Positions 22,856-35,475 are shown, counted from the first letter of the stretch. The stretch: DNA of 64,000 nucleotides from Plantago major (GCA_026545765.1 CM048840.1:46798580-46862579), one strand, 5' to 3'. Translations and numbers: made by a program. Notes: generated by a model not told the origin, from the sequence alone.

Positions 22856-25315
22856 ATGTCTCTGAGTGATGCACCCGTTCTCAAACCAGAGAACTACGAG
22901 AAATGGAAAAATAACATGATGCTCCACCTTGAAGCCATAAGTGACGAGATGATCGAAGTAATAAAGAATGGCCCAATAGTCATTCAACAACTTAAGCAAG
23001 TCATGGAAGTTTCGAGTGGAAGAGACAGAGATCAAAGCGAAGGATCTTCACAAACAGATGCGTCAACTAGTGGAAGATCTACTGGTCAAGTTATTTACGA
23101 ACCAAAGCCCAGAGAACTCTGGGCATCGGAAGATGCCAAGAGGAATCGTCTGGATGGTCAAGCTCGTAACATCATCATCAGATCGACACGAGCACATAAA
23201 GGTAAACCGTGGGTGCTAAAAGCGAAAGTTGCTCGCAACCGATTGAAGAAATCAGGCTCGAACCGAGAAAACCAAGGAAAACAAGTTCGAAGTTCTAAAG
23301 TTGAAATTTCAAAATTTCAAACAAGGTCCCACTGAAACTCTGGAAGAACTTGATTTCGTGTTTACCACTCTTCGAGTGATATGGCAAGATTGGGAAAGAT
23401 AGATACTCCATGCGAGAAGATTAAGACTATTGTCGAAGTCTTAACCACAACCGGAGCATACTAAATTTTTTATTTTAACCAAGGTATGCCAAATATCACT
23501 CCAAAGGAACTTTTCTCTCATCTTGCTATCATGACTATGAGACAACTCGTAGAGAACAAACAACCTAAAAGTTGCGTAATGTTGCTCTAGTTACTCAAGG
23601 AACTTCAAAAGAAGAAAAGCAAGGAGGAGATCGAGGATGCTCTGCCGCAAAGCAAATGAGCAAATTTGTCGGTCGAGAAATTGAGAGAAGAAAAGCCAAA
23701 GAGAAGATGAAAAGCATCTAGTTTCAAACTATCACCAAGACAAAATATGCAAAGCTCATTGAACAAGCCATTTCCGAAAGCATCATGTCTTGAGGAAGCG
23801 AAATTGGAAACGATATCTGCTTTCTATTGTCAAAACCTGCCACTTCAAGAAGGATTGTCCCGCCTCAACAAACTAAGGACAAAGACAAGAAAGATAGAAG
23901 AATCTTCAAAAGAAGCCGAGCTTTGTTAATCAAGAAAGAAAGAAAATCCAGATTCAATGGATGCTCTAGACGTTGAGATGATTCAAGATGACAATTCAGA
24001 TGACTCAACCTTACCATCACCGAATTATGTGGAGTTACTCATGATATAATCGACTTCGCCTCAAGAAGAATGAAATGTGTGGAGTTCTGTGAAATTGACG
24101 GTCCGTACATCTCCAACATAGAAAAGCATCTTATGGTGATGAGGTAACACATACTTCTTGCTACACTTATGAAAGTGATGAAGAGGAAACAAAAAATCTA
24201 GAAAATCTCAGGAAAGAACTTGACATCTATGAAAGAGAATTTCTAATGATCCGAGCTAGAGCCGAAAACCTTGAAGAAGAAAAGAATTCTCTTGCAAAGG
24301 AAAATTCTCAATTAGTTAAAGTATTTGAGAGAAAGGATGCTGAAAATGCATTTCTCAAAGCTCAGATATCTGAGACTGAAAAGTCACATAAAGAAGCAAT
24401 GGCTGAATTACAAAAGAAATATGAAGATCTTCTTTCTGAGAACAAGGAACTCAAGAAGAAAGAATTATCTTTTCAATCTTATGCCAAAGCTAGTGACACT
24501 CTTACTGAAGTACAATCTTACTTAAGAGATCCTTCAGAAAAAGAAAGGACTCAATTTGAATACACAGACAGATTGTTCTATCACTCTGAATAAGAGTAAG
24601 GAGAAAAGAACATTTGTAAGTACTCAGCAAGACGGTTCCCATGCAATCTATAGTATCGGTGAAAAGACAAAGATTGTTGACAAAGGAAAGGCGATTCATG
24701 ACTAAACCTTTGTGGGAAAAACAAGTCAAAAACAAAACTGTTGGTACGTCTTCGAAAAGAAACACACCATCGAAAAGTGTAAACACCCACAAGGTTATGT
24801 CTCTCAAAAGGTAGAATTGCAGAGCCGCAAATTCTCCCATGTCACTTTTTCGGAAAGAAATTGGATCAACCAGAGACTAGCAAAGTCACGAGAAAAGATC
24901 TCGAGATAGCTTCAAGTGCTCAAACGGTATTGGCTACAAAGGCATCGAAAACAACTTGCTCATGAGTACAAGCAGAGCAAGAACGATGGTCGAAAGCTAG
25001 AATTGCTCAAAGCAATTATCGAAGTGGAAGTTAAATCAAGCCACCGAAAATCAATGCCGTGGCTAGAAGAAATCATAAGAAAGGCTAAGTTTGTCAAAAG
25101 CAAACTCGTAAACCCGAGATATCTGAAAGCATCATATGGAGCACCTAGGAACACACCAAGGAAGAAAATAATTCTTACTAATGATAACATTCATTCAAAA
25201 GAATTCCTCCTTACGCTCCTATCGACAAAAGCATATTTCAAAGAAATTCATTCAAAATGGATTCCTATGGAAGAACTTTTAATTCGACGGTTCCATCAAA
25301 GATATGAGAACCTAA
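22856..25315 (+). pseudogene. gag of element 2, heavily decayed
   Basis: The start MSLSDAPVLKPENYEKWKNN at 22856 is the family gag start. The first frame runs to 23335 and is then lost through many single-base indels. Recognisable later pieces are SREIERRKAKEK-like sequence (about 23660-23720), a damaged zinc-knuckle area (about 23825-23870) and the coiled-coil block ENLEEEKNSLAKENSQLVK (24246-24593). The region ends with the family-specific TAA at 25313-25315 before the protease. Confidence 0.75.
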
Positions 25316-25363
25316 TCTCCTGCTTCTGTCAGTGCGTAATGCCTCCGGACCAAAGCAAAATGG

Positions 25364-28300
25364 CTATTTGATAGTGGATGCGAAAGCACATGACAGAGAC
25401 AAAGCAAATCTGTTGATTACAAAGCTTGCAACACGGACCAAATATAAGATTTCTTGAGGAGAATTAAATCCTCTCTGGATTTGTAACGTCAAATTGGGGA
25501 CTTTAACAATCACCGACGTATTACATGTTAAGGATTTGAAATATAATCTATTTAGCATGAGCCGGTTTGCATAAGGGTTTTACTATAAAATTCAAAGCTA
25601 AATCGCAAACTAATTGACAATGAGTCAAAGCGCATACCTTAGTTAGTCATGGAAAGGCGATCTTTATGTTGCCGATTGGGCATCTGCCACAATCAAGAAT
25701 GTCTCATGGTGAGTCAATCTGGTCACACAGAAGAGCACTGGTTATGGCACAAAAGAATGAGTCACTTGAACTTCAAAACTCTGAATAGACTTGCCAAGAA
25801 AGAGTTAGTGGTTGGCCTTCCTAGAACATCTTTCAGAAAGGATGGTATCTGTTCTGCCTGTCAGATGGGGAAACAATCTAAGATCTCTTTCAAGTCCAAA
25901 ATCAGACACTCTAGTGTTAGACCACTGCAACTTTTACACATGGATCTATTTGAATCATCTCAGAACTAGTTATGCAGAAAGAAGTATGGTCCGTTATTGT
26001 AGATGACTTCTCAAGATTCACTTGGGTTGTCTTTTTCCAAACACAAATCGATGCCGTGGAGATACCAAACTTGCTGAAAAAGCTTGAAGTCATGAAAAAT
26101 GACAAGGTATCTGCAATCAGACAGACCATGGTACTGAGTTTGTCAACCAGTACATAAAGGAGTTTTGTACCTACAAAGGTATACAACACCAACTTTCCTC
26201 TGTAAGAACACCTCAACAAAATGGTGTTGCAGAAAGGAAAAACAGAACCCTTAAAGAAGCTTCAAGGACAATGCTAGCTGACAATGAAATAAGTGAAATT
26301 TATTGGGTTGAAGCTGTAAACACAGCTTGCTACACTCAGAACAGATGTTTGATAAATAAACACCATGACAGGACTCCCTATGAAATCATGGTTGGTAGAC
26401 ACCCTAATATCAAACATCTGAGAGTATTTGGTTGTAGATGTTTTGTTCTAAACAATGGGAAAGATTATCTGAGAACATTTCAACCAAAGGCAGATGAAGG
26501 TGTTTTTCTTGGCTATTCCACAAACAGCAAAGCTTACAGAGTTTACAACAAAAGAACAAAGAAAATTGAAGAATCAGTTCATGTTGTATTCTATGAAGGA
26601 AATAAGAAAACACCTCCTATTGATGAACTCTCAGAAAGGTTCAAAGAATTATTACTGAGGGACTCTAAAGAAGAATCCTCAGAAAGGAGAAACATCACTA
26701 TGGAAAGTGAGGATGACTCTGACGTAGAAAATCTTGAAAAGCCTAGTAACAACAAGATGACTCACAGACATGATGAGGAATTTCCTATGAGATTTCCAGA
26801 AATGGAACAGGTTACTGAGAACCTTCATCATGAAGAGGTATCTGAAAATAAGAATGCTGAAATGCATGTCTCAGATATCTCTAACACTGAAAAAGTGTCA
26901 GATATCCATGACATTTCCCATATGTCAGATATCTCAGATACTGAAAAAGTATCAAATCAAAATCTTAGTGATTCACATTCAGATCACCTGGATATTGATC
27001 CTACTAGCACTAAACCTATGATGAAATGGATCAAAGATCATCCTACAAAGGATATAATTGGACCGATTAATCAGGGTGTTAGGACTAGGAGAGCAATAGC
27101 TGAAAATGCTAACTCTCTCTTTGGATGTTTCATCTCGAATATTGAACCTAAAAATATAGAAGAAGCATTAGGAGACCAAGACTGGATCTCTGCAATGCAA
27201 GAAGAGTTGGATCAATTTGAGAGAAACAAAGTCTGGAAACTAGTTCCATTTATAGAAGGAATATCTGTGATTGGAACTAAATGGGTTTTCAGAAACAAGA
27301 TGAATGAATCTGGTGAAATAACCAGAAACAAAGCAAGATTGGTTTAAGGATTTACCTGCATCAAGGCTTAGATTTTGACGAGTCATATGCACCAGTTGCC
27401 AGATTGGATGCAATAAGACTCTTTCTAGCCTTTGCAGCTCATAAAGATTTCAAAGTTTATCAGATGGATGTCAAAAGTGCATTCTTAAACGGTGAACTTG
27501 CAGAAGAAGTTTATGTCGAGCAACCACCTGGCTTTGAAGTTTCCTCAGAAGGTAGAATGGTCTATAAATTACAGAAAGCTCTGTATGGACTGAAACAGGC
27601 TCCAAGAGCATGGTATGACACTTTGGCCAAATACCTTCTGGAAAGTGGTTTCAAGAAAGGTGAAGTTGATAAAACGTTATTTACCTTAAATCATGATGGG
27701 AAACTACTCTTAGTTCAAGTATATGTTGATGACATCATATTTGGATCTAAGGACAAGCAACTTTGTAATGACTTTGCAAATCTCATGAAAAGCAAGTTTG
27801 AGATGAGCATGATGGGAGAAATGAATTATTTCCTAGGATTGCAAGTCAAGCAACTCAATGATGGAATATTCATTAGTCAAACAAAGTATGCAAAAGATAT
27901 GCTCACAAAATTCAATCTTAAGCCTTCTGAAAAGAATGCTAAGATACCCTATGAGCATTGGAACCAAAATGACCTATACTGAATCAGATAAGAGTGTTGA
28001 AGAACATAAGTATAGGAAATTGATAGGTTCACTACTTTACCTCACTGCAAGTAGACCTGATATTCAATATGCCGTTGGAGTATGTGCTAGATTTCAGACA
28101 AATCCAATGCAAACACACTACAACATTGCTATGAAAATATTAAGGTATGTAAAGGTACGATGAGATGTAGGATTGTGGTATCCTAAAGAAAGTGGATTGA
28201 GTTTAATGGTACTCGACGCGATTATCTTTGGATCATTGCTTGATAGGAAAAGCACCTCAGGAACTTATCAGTTTCTGGGTACTAGACTTATCTCATGGTT

Positions 28301-28673
28301 TAGCAAGAAGCAAAACTCAATTGCAACTTCTACCACAGAGGCTGAATATATTGCTGCTGGTTGTTGTGCAACACAAATTCTGTGGATACAACAACAACTC
28401 AAAGACTATGGACTCGATGAGAAGAAAACTCCCATTTTCTGTGATAACACAAGTGCTATTGCGATTACACAGAATCTTAAATTTCATGCCAGAACAAAGC
28501 ACATTGATGTTAGACATCACTTCATCAGAGACCATGTTGAAAAGGGCAATATAGAGATACTCAAGATTGGCACTAAAGACCAACTTGCAGATATCTTCAC
28601 TAAGCCACTACAAGAAAGTAGATTCTTAGCCTTAAGACATAGTCTTGGACTAATGGAACTACCAATGAACTGA
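25364..28673 (+). pseudogene. pol of element 2 (protease remnant, integrase, RT, RNase H)
   Basis: The protease part (25364-25640) is unreadable except for traces of the DSGC motif area. The integrase zone starts with the pre-integrase finger (LWHKRMSHLNF, CSACQMGKQSK, 25649-25969) and continues broken to ARTPQQNG-type sequence at about 26210. A long frame at 26271-27347 covers the integrase C-terminus and linker. RT occupies 27404-27982 with [23 protein letters not shown] and an intact catalytic YVDD. RNase H (27858-28673) has lost the usual SDAD motif but keeps STTEAEYIAAG and DNTSAIAI. Stops and frameshifts occur throughout, including one at 27347 directly before the RT core. Confidence 0.85.
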
Positions 28674-28683
28674 AAGAGTTCAG

Positions 28684-28797
28684 GTATCTGGAACGGGCAA
28701 CCAGAGAAGAGGTAACTGGAACGGGCATCCAGAGAAGAGGTATCTGGAACGGGTATCCAGAAAAGAGAAAAGAGAAAACTGGAACGGGTATCCAGAA
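28684..28797 (+). repeat. Tandem inverted-repeat units after pol, element 2
   Basis: There are four copies of a unit close to TCTGGAACGGGTATCCAGA, each with arms TCTGG/CCAGA, separated by gaagagg-type spacers. Element 3 carries three copies at the same place. They lie in the spacer between RNase H and ORF3. Confidence 0.85.
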
Positions 28798-29298
28798 GTC
28801 AAAAAGGCTAAAGAGCAAAAAGACAGCTTAAGATCTCTGAGACGGGAACTCAGATATCTGAATCAATCTTCAAACGGGGAACACAAAAGAGAATAGTATA
28901 ACTATCTGCAGTCAACTACTCTCTTGAAACTCGCATTATTTCTATCTTGATGAAAAACTTAGAAAAATCCTAAGTATAAGACAGATTAAGATGCGAACAG
29001 TGTCCTTGATCATACAGAATTGTGATTCAGATAGCAAGTCGCCAAAACTCATTAAATGGGCACAATTACACTTGTTGATTGTGATCATTGCTGAAGAAGC
29101 AATGGTGACCCTCGATGAAGTTAAGCGATTGATCTGTACGGTGGAAATTAATTCACAGTAAATAGTGGACTGTTGAAATTCAGACATGGCCCACTAAGCA
29201 TTTAATGCCGAACTAGCTTTTGCTCACGCCTGTTTGCAAATTACGTATACGCATACACAAAATCAATTTGTATGTATTTGTCTGTTGGGATTCAACTG

Positions 29299-29311
29299 CT
29301 ATATATATAGG
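29299..29311 (+). promoter_or_regulatory. TATA-like site upstream of ORF3, element 2
   Basis: CTATATATATAGG lies 188 bp before the ORF3 ATG, and the same 13-mer is found in elements 1 and 3. A second TATA-like word (tatataaagag, 29488-29498) touches the ATG here and in element 3 but not in element 1. The candidate is an internal promoter; no transcript evidence is available. Confidence 0.45.
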
Positions 29312-29498
29312 ATTTTGGCAAATGAAATCACTTTTGCCTAATCCGAAAATTCATCTTGCACAAAAATAGCAAATTCTCTCTTGATTCTCTGCAAACCCTC
29401 TACAATCTCTGCAAATCAAGATTAAGTTTTTCTGAAAAGAATCACTGAATCAAATCTCTTTCTAACACCAATTTCAAATCCCTACACTATATAAAGAG

Positions 29499-32400
29499 AT
29501 GGCCTCCAAGAACACTTCAACACAGAAATCCCAATCCTCCACTGGTACTGCTGAAAAGCAAGCACCAGAGTTGGTTATTGTAAACAATCGACTGGTAGGA
29601 GTTTTTAATCCTGACCATTGGACTTCAAGTCACAGAATGATTTGGGGTGGTGCCATGGTTGAGGAATACCTCTCTACTGCAATAGAAAACCAAACTGACA
29701 GAAAATTGATTCTTGACATGCTTGAAAAGGCACAAATCAAGGGTTTTCTATCTGCTCGCCCAAGTGGAATTTCATCACTCGATGTGTTGGAATTTTACAA
29801 CAACTCGTGATTATTTCTGTGTATCCAAGGCACCGAAATAGTGTCTATCAAAACCTCAGTCCAAGGAAAGGAAATCCTTCTGGACTTAACAACCTTCTGT
29901 AAGTTGTTTGAGGTTCAAAATCTTGGAAAGGATTTTGAAATAAACACCAAGGATGATGAACTCCTTGAAGGTGTTAAAGAACTTTACAGTAACGTGTGTG
30001 ATCTTGAAAAATCAGATACACCCACTGAGTTCAAACTTGCTGACATCCGAACCAGACATCTGTTGGTTCACTGGGATGTACTGGCTTGCATTCTTCACAG
30101 ATGCTTTGATGGTCTACAAGGAGGTGCTGACCAGATAAGCCAAGAACGATGGATCATGATGTTCTTGCTGAATCAACAAGACAAAAGGCTGGAAAACCCT
30201 TTTAACTGGGGAAAGTACGCCTTCATGAAATTCGTGAAGAAGATTCAAGGCTTGGAGCCTAAGATTGTCAAAGGACTAGCTGAGCCAAAGGCCACAGTAG
30301 GTTATGGTCTGAAAATATGCTACTTGTTGGAAAAGCTTGGCATTGAGCTCAGAGAGACGGCTGAAATAGCCAACAGTAACTTACTCTACAAATATGAGTA
30401 TACAAATCTGATGAAAAAGGTTACTGGGTCTCAGAAAGGTCCTAAGAAGCGAAAATCTGAAAAGATATCTGAAGAAAAGGTTGCGACCAAGAAGCCCAGA
30501 ACTTCAAGAAAGAAGTCTGCTGGCAAATCAGAAGACACACCCAAAGAGGTTGTCAATTCTCAGATATCTGCAGGCATTGCCGATGAACTGATAATGGCAG
30601 ATGAACTCATCAATGCTGCAAAAGAGTTATCAACTACTGAACAAGTAGACTCAGCAAGAGAAAGTGCTTTCAGAAATGTTGCGACTAATGCAGAAAGCTT
30701 TGCTGATGAACTCATAAATGTTGCCAAGAGTGGTGAAAAGCACCAAGCCCCATCTGCAGAAACCGCAGGAGTTATGGAACAGTCAGTTCCTAATGCTGAT
30801 GAGAGCTCTGATGATGAAGATGATGAACTAGTCATCTCTCAAGTCCTAGAAAGAACAAAGAGGGCTAAGATTACTGAAAAAGTAACTAGTGATAAGGTAT
30901 CTGAAGAAGAACCTACACCACAAAGTTCTTTGAACCTATAGCAAAGGTTGTTGGTGCAAACACATCATCAGGGAATGTCTCTCTTGCACAACTTCACAAA
31001 GCCCTGATGAGTGGTATTTTAGTGCTGGCGGATGCTGATGGAAATGCCACATCTAAAAATCTAGAAGAACATTCTACTGATCAATCTTCTGCTTCCAGAC
31101 AACCACAACAACCACAAACACAACAACCACAACAGCCACAAGTGGTTGATGAAATGGTAAATGAACTCCATTTCGAATTACCAGCAATACAGTATGCTGA
31201 AGAAAATCCTGTAATTGAGCAGGTTCCCCAACTCAATGAGAGGGATCAAACTGAGACATCTACTCAGAATGATCAACCAGGGGAGGCAACTGAGTTGCAT
31301 ACTCAGGAAAGGTGTGAAGTACCAGAAACTTCAAACAAAGAAACTGCACTGGGACAAGACGACCAATGTATAGAAAGGTCACAAGTTCCAGAGACCAATC
31401 AGCCTGAAACTGCTCGGGTAAATGACTGGTTTAACTCTTACCTTGTGAAAATAAAATTCTATATTTATAAATCTTGTTACCTTATAAGAATTTCTTTGTT
31501 ACAGGCTGAGTTAGAAACGCAGAAACAAGAGGAAGCTGAGAAGCTTGCCTCAGATACTGAAAAAGAGGTCCCTTCAACCTCAACTCTTGAGAAATCTGAG
31601 CCTGTGCCACAGGTAAATGATTCTTAAAGAGAACTAATTTTTCAGTAAAAATGTTTATGTGCTCATTCATGATAAATGTTTCTAACAGGCTCCAACTGAG
31701 ATGGAAGAAGATAAGGCAGAAATGACAGAGACAAACCCAGAAACCAACAATGTTTCTGAAGAACACATCACTGAGCCTTCAAACTTGAAGGTATATGACA
31801 ATCAAGTGACAAGTATTCTTCATCTTGGGTTATCCTTTATCTCTTCTAATATTCAATACTTTCTACTTACAGGCTATTTCAGAAGTAGAAATGCAAGGGG
31901 ATAAAGTTGCGACTTCCCCTGCATCAATGGAAATTGATGAAGCCCCCAAGGCAGCATCACTCGAAAGAACACCAGAAACTGCACAAGTTTCTGAGAAAAA
32001 TGAATCTGAGCTTCCTTTTGAGGAAGTAAGTAGCACAAATCAGAATTCATTAAAAGCATATTTATGCATAGATTCTTTCAAACTATTTCCTAAGTATTGT
32101 ATTTCTCTCAGGTTCAAGAAAGAAAGGTTGATGAGGACCAGACTTCCAAGTCTCCACCTCACAACAAGATATCTGAGACACCAATTGTCTCAGTAGAACA
32201 AGTATCTGAGCCTGATGTTCATACTCAGGTAACTCAGAAACTAAACTACACTTCTACTCAGATATCTACAAAAGTTTTGAAACTCACTCAAAACTCCTTC
32301 TTTCAGGCTCAAACAGATGCAAAGCAGGTTCCCATTGAAGAAACAAGGGACCTACTTCACTTCTTCAAAGCTCACACCCTGCCAAAGCATATTCAATGCT

Positions 32401-35104
32401 TCAAGAAATGGCAGAAGTTAAGGTGCTGATCTCCGAAATATTGAGAATCACTGATCAACCAACCAGACGAGCACGATCTCTTGACCTGGAAACTTATGTC
32501 CAAGCAATGTTCCCTACAGAACAATATACAGTTGCGACTCTACTACATAAGGACTTTTCCAGAGAAGTGGCGCATAGTTTGATACATGCCTTTGAACAGG
32601 CAGATGGTCAGACAAGATTACAGATGGCATTCAAGCCAGTCCTTCCCCAGACTCTGCAATTTATAACTTCTGAACAAGAAGAAGTTAATGGGCAGAAGAT
32701 CACTATCCCGGAAGTGATCAATCTTGTATCTGAAGATGATGAGGAGGAAGAAATGAATGAAAATTACTTTGATGAACCTCCCACTGACCATCACCAAGAG
32801 GATGATAATGACAAAAAGGATGATGATGATGCCCCTGCACCAGGGACCGGAGGAATTTCACAGAGAAACAATGCCTCAGCTGCTGAAAAGCAAACTGAGA
32901 AGACTTCACAGAAATCTCCATCTTCATCACCTCATAAATCTACTCATCCATCTTCTAACCAACACGCAGTTACTACTGAACAAGTAGTTGAGCTTTCTGA
33001 AGAAACAAATCAGAAAATACTAAACACTCAAACCAGAAGTGCTCAACTCAGACAACTGTTGGAAGAACAACAGCTCCATCTTCAACTGGAAGATCAAATA
33101 GCTAAATCCAGAGATAAGATTGATCAACTACAAGATCTATACTTAGAAGAAATGATTGCTTACTCTGAGGTTAAAGAGCTACGGGATGTTGTGCAAGAAA
33201 TCACCAAAGAACTCAATACTGAAGAAGTATCTGAAGTCAAGCAGGATGCTAAGGCTGCATCATTTTCGAAAGAAGTACCATCCTCCTCCCAGAAAGGAAA
33301 GAAACCAATCTCTGAGATGGTTGCTGGACTCGATACGATTGATGAAAATGTCCAAGAGGATGAAGATCAATGGGCTAATCACTCAGATGATGAAGAAGAC
33401 AAGACTTTGTCAGAGCACCGCCATGAACATTTAGCGGTTTCTCACTTGAAAAGGAAGTTGATTGCTCCTACAATATTCGACAAACTGCCAAACGTCCACT
33501 CCCATGAATACATGAACAGGTACCAAGTACTGGCTACTCTGAACAAGGAGATGTCTTCACAGAACAAGGAAGTAATTGCCTCCGTCCCCTCTGAAATGAG
33601 AAAGTTCTGAGCTCATCACTCAGAGAACAACTAGCATAGTCATTGCTCAGTAAGATCTGGGAATGATAAGGGACGATGATGTGTCTTTAGCTGAAAAAGC
33701 TTTTCAAGAGGCAAGTTACACTGCTGGAAAAGCAGATGCCATCCTAGGCCCATTGGCAGAGCTCACTGATAAGGACAATGGACTTATCAAGCAAAATCAG
33801 GAGCTCAAGCCGAACTTCAGAAGTTGGTCACTGCCTACAACTATTTACAAGGGCATTTTGACTCTCTCTCAGATTCCTTTATGAGACTGAGTCAGCCAAC
33901 AATGACTAAGGGGGAAAGAAAGTACAAATCTGGACCTCAAAGTCGGGGGGAATGGGAAGAAGGAGATGAAAACAAGAAGAAATCTGGAGCTGGTGCGGCT
34001 CAGAAAGGAAGAAGAAAAACTTCCCAGCCACCACTCAGAATCAATGAACCCTCCTCCAAGCCATTTGTGCAAATAGTAGCTGCTTCCCAGAAACCCACTG
34101 AAGGAACCAAAATGGTAACAGGGGCCATGGCACAGAAACCTCCAAGGAGTACCAAGGCTCCAAGGAGAAGACAAGTTAGAGGGATTGATGAATCTTCTTC
34201 TGAAGAAGAAGAAGGTCAAATCAAGTCCCTGGGCAATGAAGAAGGCTGTGAAACTCTCACAAGATCTAATCTTGATGATGATGAAGAGACTGATGAAGAT
34301 GAAGCTCCTCTTCACAGAAAAAGGAAAATTGAAAGTCTAACTGAGCCCATAGCTGCAAAGCCTTTGGCAGCTAAAACACCCTCTGGAAATACCAAGTCTA
34401 TCCAGGGTGGTGGTTCTTCAAGCAACAACCCCAAAGAAAATTCAAGACAGAGAAGGAACAGACTGAGAGCTGAGCAAAGACAAAGTCAACTTCCACTCAG
34501 GCCAGAAGAAGCCAAAATTGAGTATGTGAAGTATGACAATGATTCCTCCGCTCTGGTGCATCAATCAAAAGAATGGCTATTGGATTCTGGAACTGAAGCA
34601 TCTATTGGTAAATTCAAGATTTCCAGAACCAATCCATAAACAACTCATGGCATGGAGAAAGGATAAACCTACCCTGATCAACACCAATCACATCAAAGCA
34701 TGGTTGGATTTTGAAGTTGTCAAGAGAACTGAAGCCATGAAAAAGGACCTCTCTGATGATTGTCCATATGGAAAGCGGATGATGTGCACAAAATTCGAAT
34801 ATCACAGAGGCACAAGACCAAGACTTGTGGAACCCATGAGTCGTTCTATCGATAGAAGATCAATACAAGGGTGACATCGATATCTGAAGATTATCTCTGA
34901 ATACTTCAAGCTTTCGGATATCGAATAGAGCATGCCCGGAAGTGGGAAAGTACCTGGGTCAAGCATTTTGTCAAGAAAAATCCTACCAAAACCTACAAAG
35001 AGGTCTGTGGATTTGCCAGAGACACAGAGATGCTCGTCAGAACTCTTCTCTATGATTATTCTGATGACATCAAAAGGTTTGGAGATAGGAAATTTGCAAA
35101 CTGA
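29499..35104 (+). pseudogene. Post-pol ORF3 of element 2, at least six exons
   Basis: This is the same third gene as in elements 1 and 3, start MASKNTSTQKS, stop TGA at 35102-35104. The N-terminal domain (RMIWGGAMVEEYL, LEKAQIKGFL, TRHLLVHWDVLACIL, NWGKYAFMKF) ends near 30430, followed by a basic NLS-like patch (KKPRTSRKK). Acidic low-complexity exons come next, then LPKHIQCFKKWQKL, a coiled coil (about 33000-33230) and the C-terminal CINQKNGYWILELKHLLVN domain. Introns are 31418-31504, 31613-31688, 31791-31872, 32026-32111 and 32229-32306, all GT..AG and phase 0. The exons between them are 108, 102, 153 and 117 bp. Lesions include an in-frame TGA at 29808-29810 and frameshifts after 30930, at 33608 and near 34550. 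No membrane segment is visible. Function unknown. Confidence 0.78.
31418..32306 (+). other. Intron cluster of ORF3, element 2
   Basis: Five short introns (76-87 bp) occur within 0.9 kb. Donors are GTAAAT, GTAAAT, GTATAT, GTAAGT and GTAACT. Acceptors end TTACAG, TAACAG, TTACAG, CTCAG and TTCAG, each after a T-rich tract. Four of the five downstream exons open with GCT (Ala). Splicing is inferred from sequence only, supported by positional conservation in elements 1 and 3. Confidence 0.75.
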
Positions 35105-35475
35105 TCCATAGAAACACTGTTGAAGACTTGAAGATTGAAGACTTGAAGACTAGTCTATTAGGATGTTTACTTGGAGCTTGGTTACTCCTGTTGTCCTAAT
35201 TTACTATGTAGTTTTTGTATTTTTGCTGACTGAGCTTAACTGTATCATGTATTGAAGTTATCTGTAATCTTTATTTGTAACTTATCTGAAGAACTTACTC
35301 TCAGTTAGTATTCTATAAAAGATAACTTGTCAGCAAAGATCACACCTTGTGATTTGGTTGATGTCTACTTTCTGCACTTAATTATATGATTTTGAAGATC
35401 TTAAGAAAAGATTAAGTGGTGGATGGTTTCCTCATCCAGATTTGTAATAGGGAAGATAGTCATCGTTGACTGATC
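35105..35475 (+). other. Post-ORF3 noncoding region, element 2
   Basis: Noncoding sequence between the ORF3 stop and the PPT. It begins with repeated gaagacttgaaga words. The same sequence follows ORF3 in elements 1 and 3. No gene. Confidence 0.7.
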
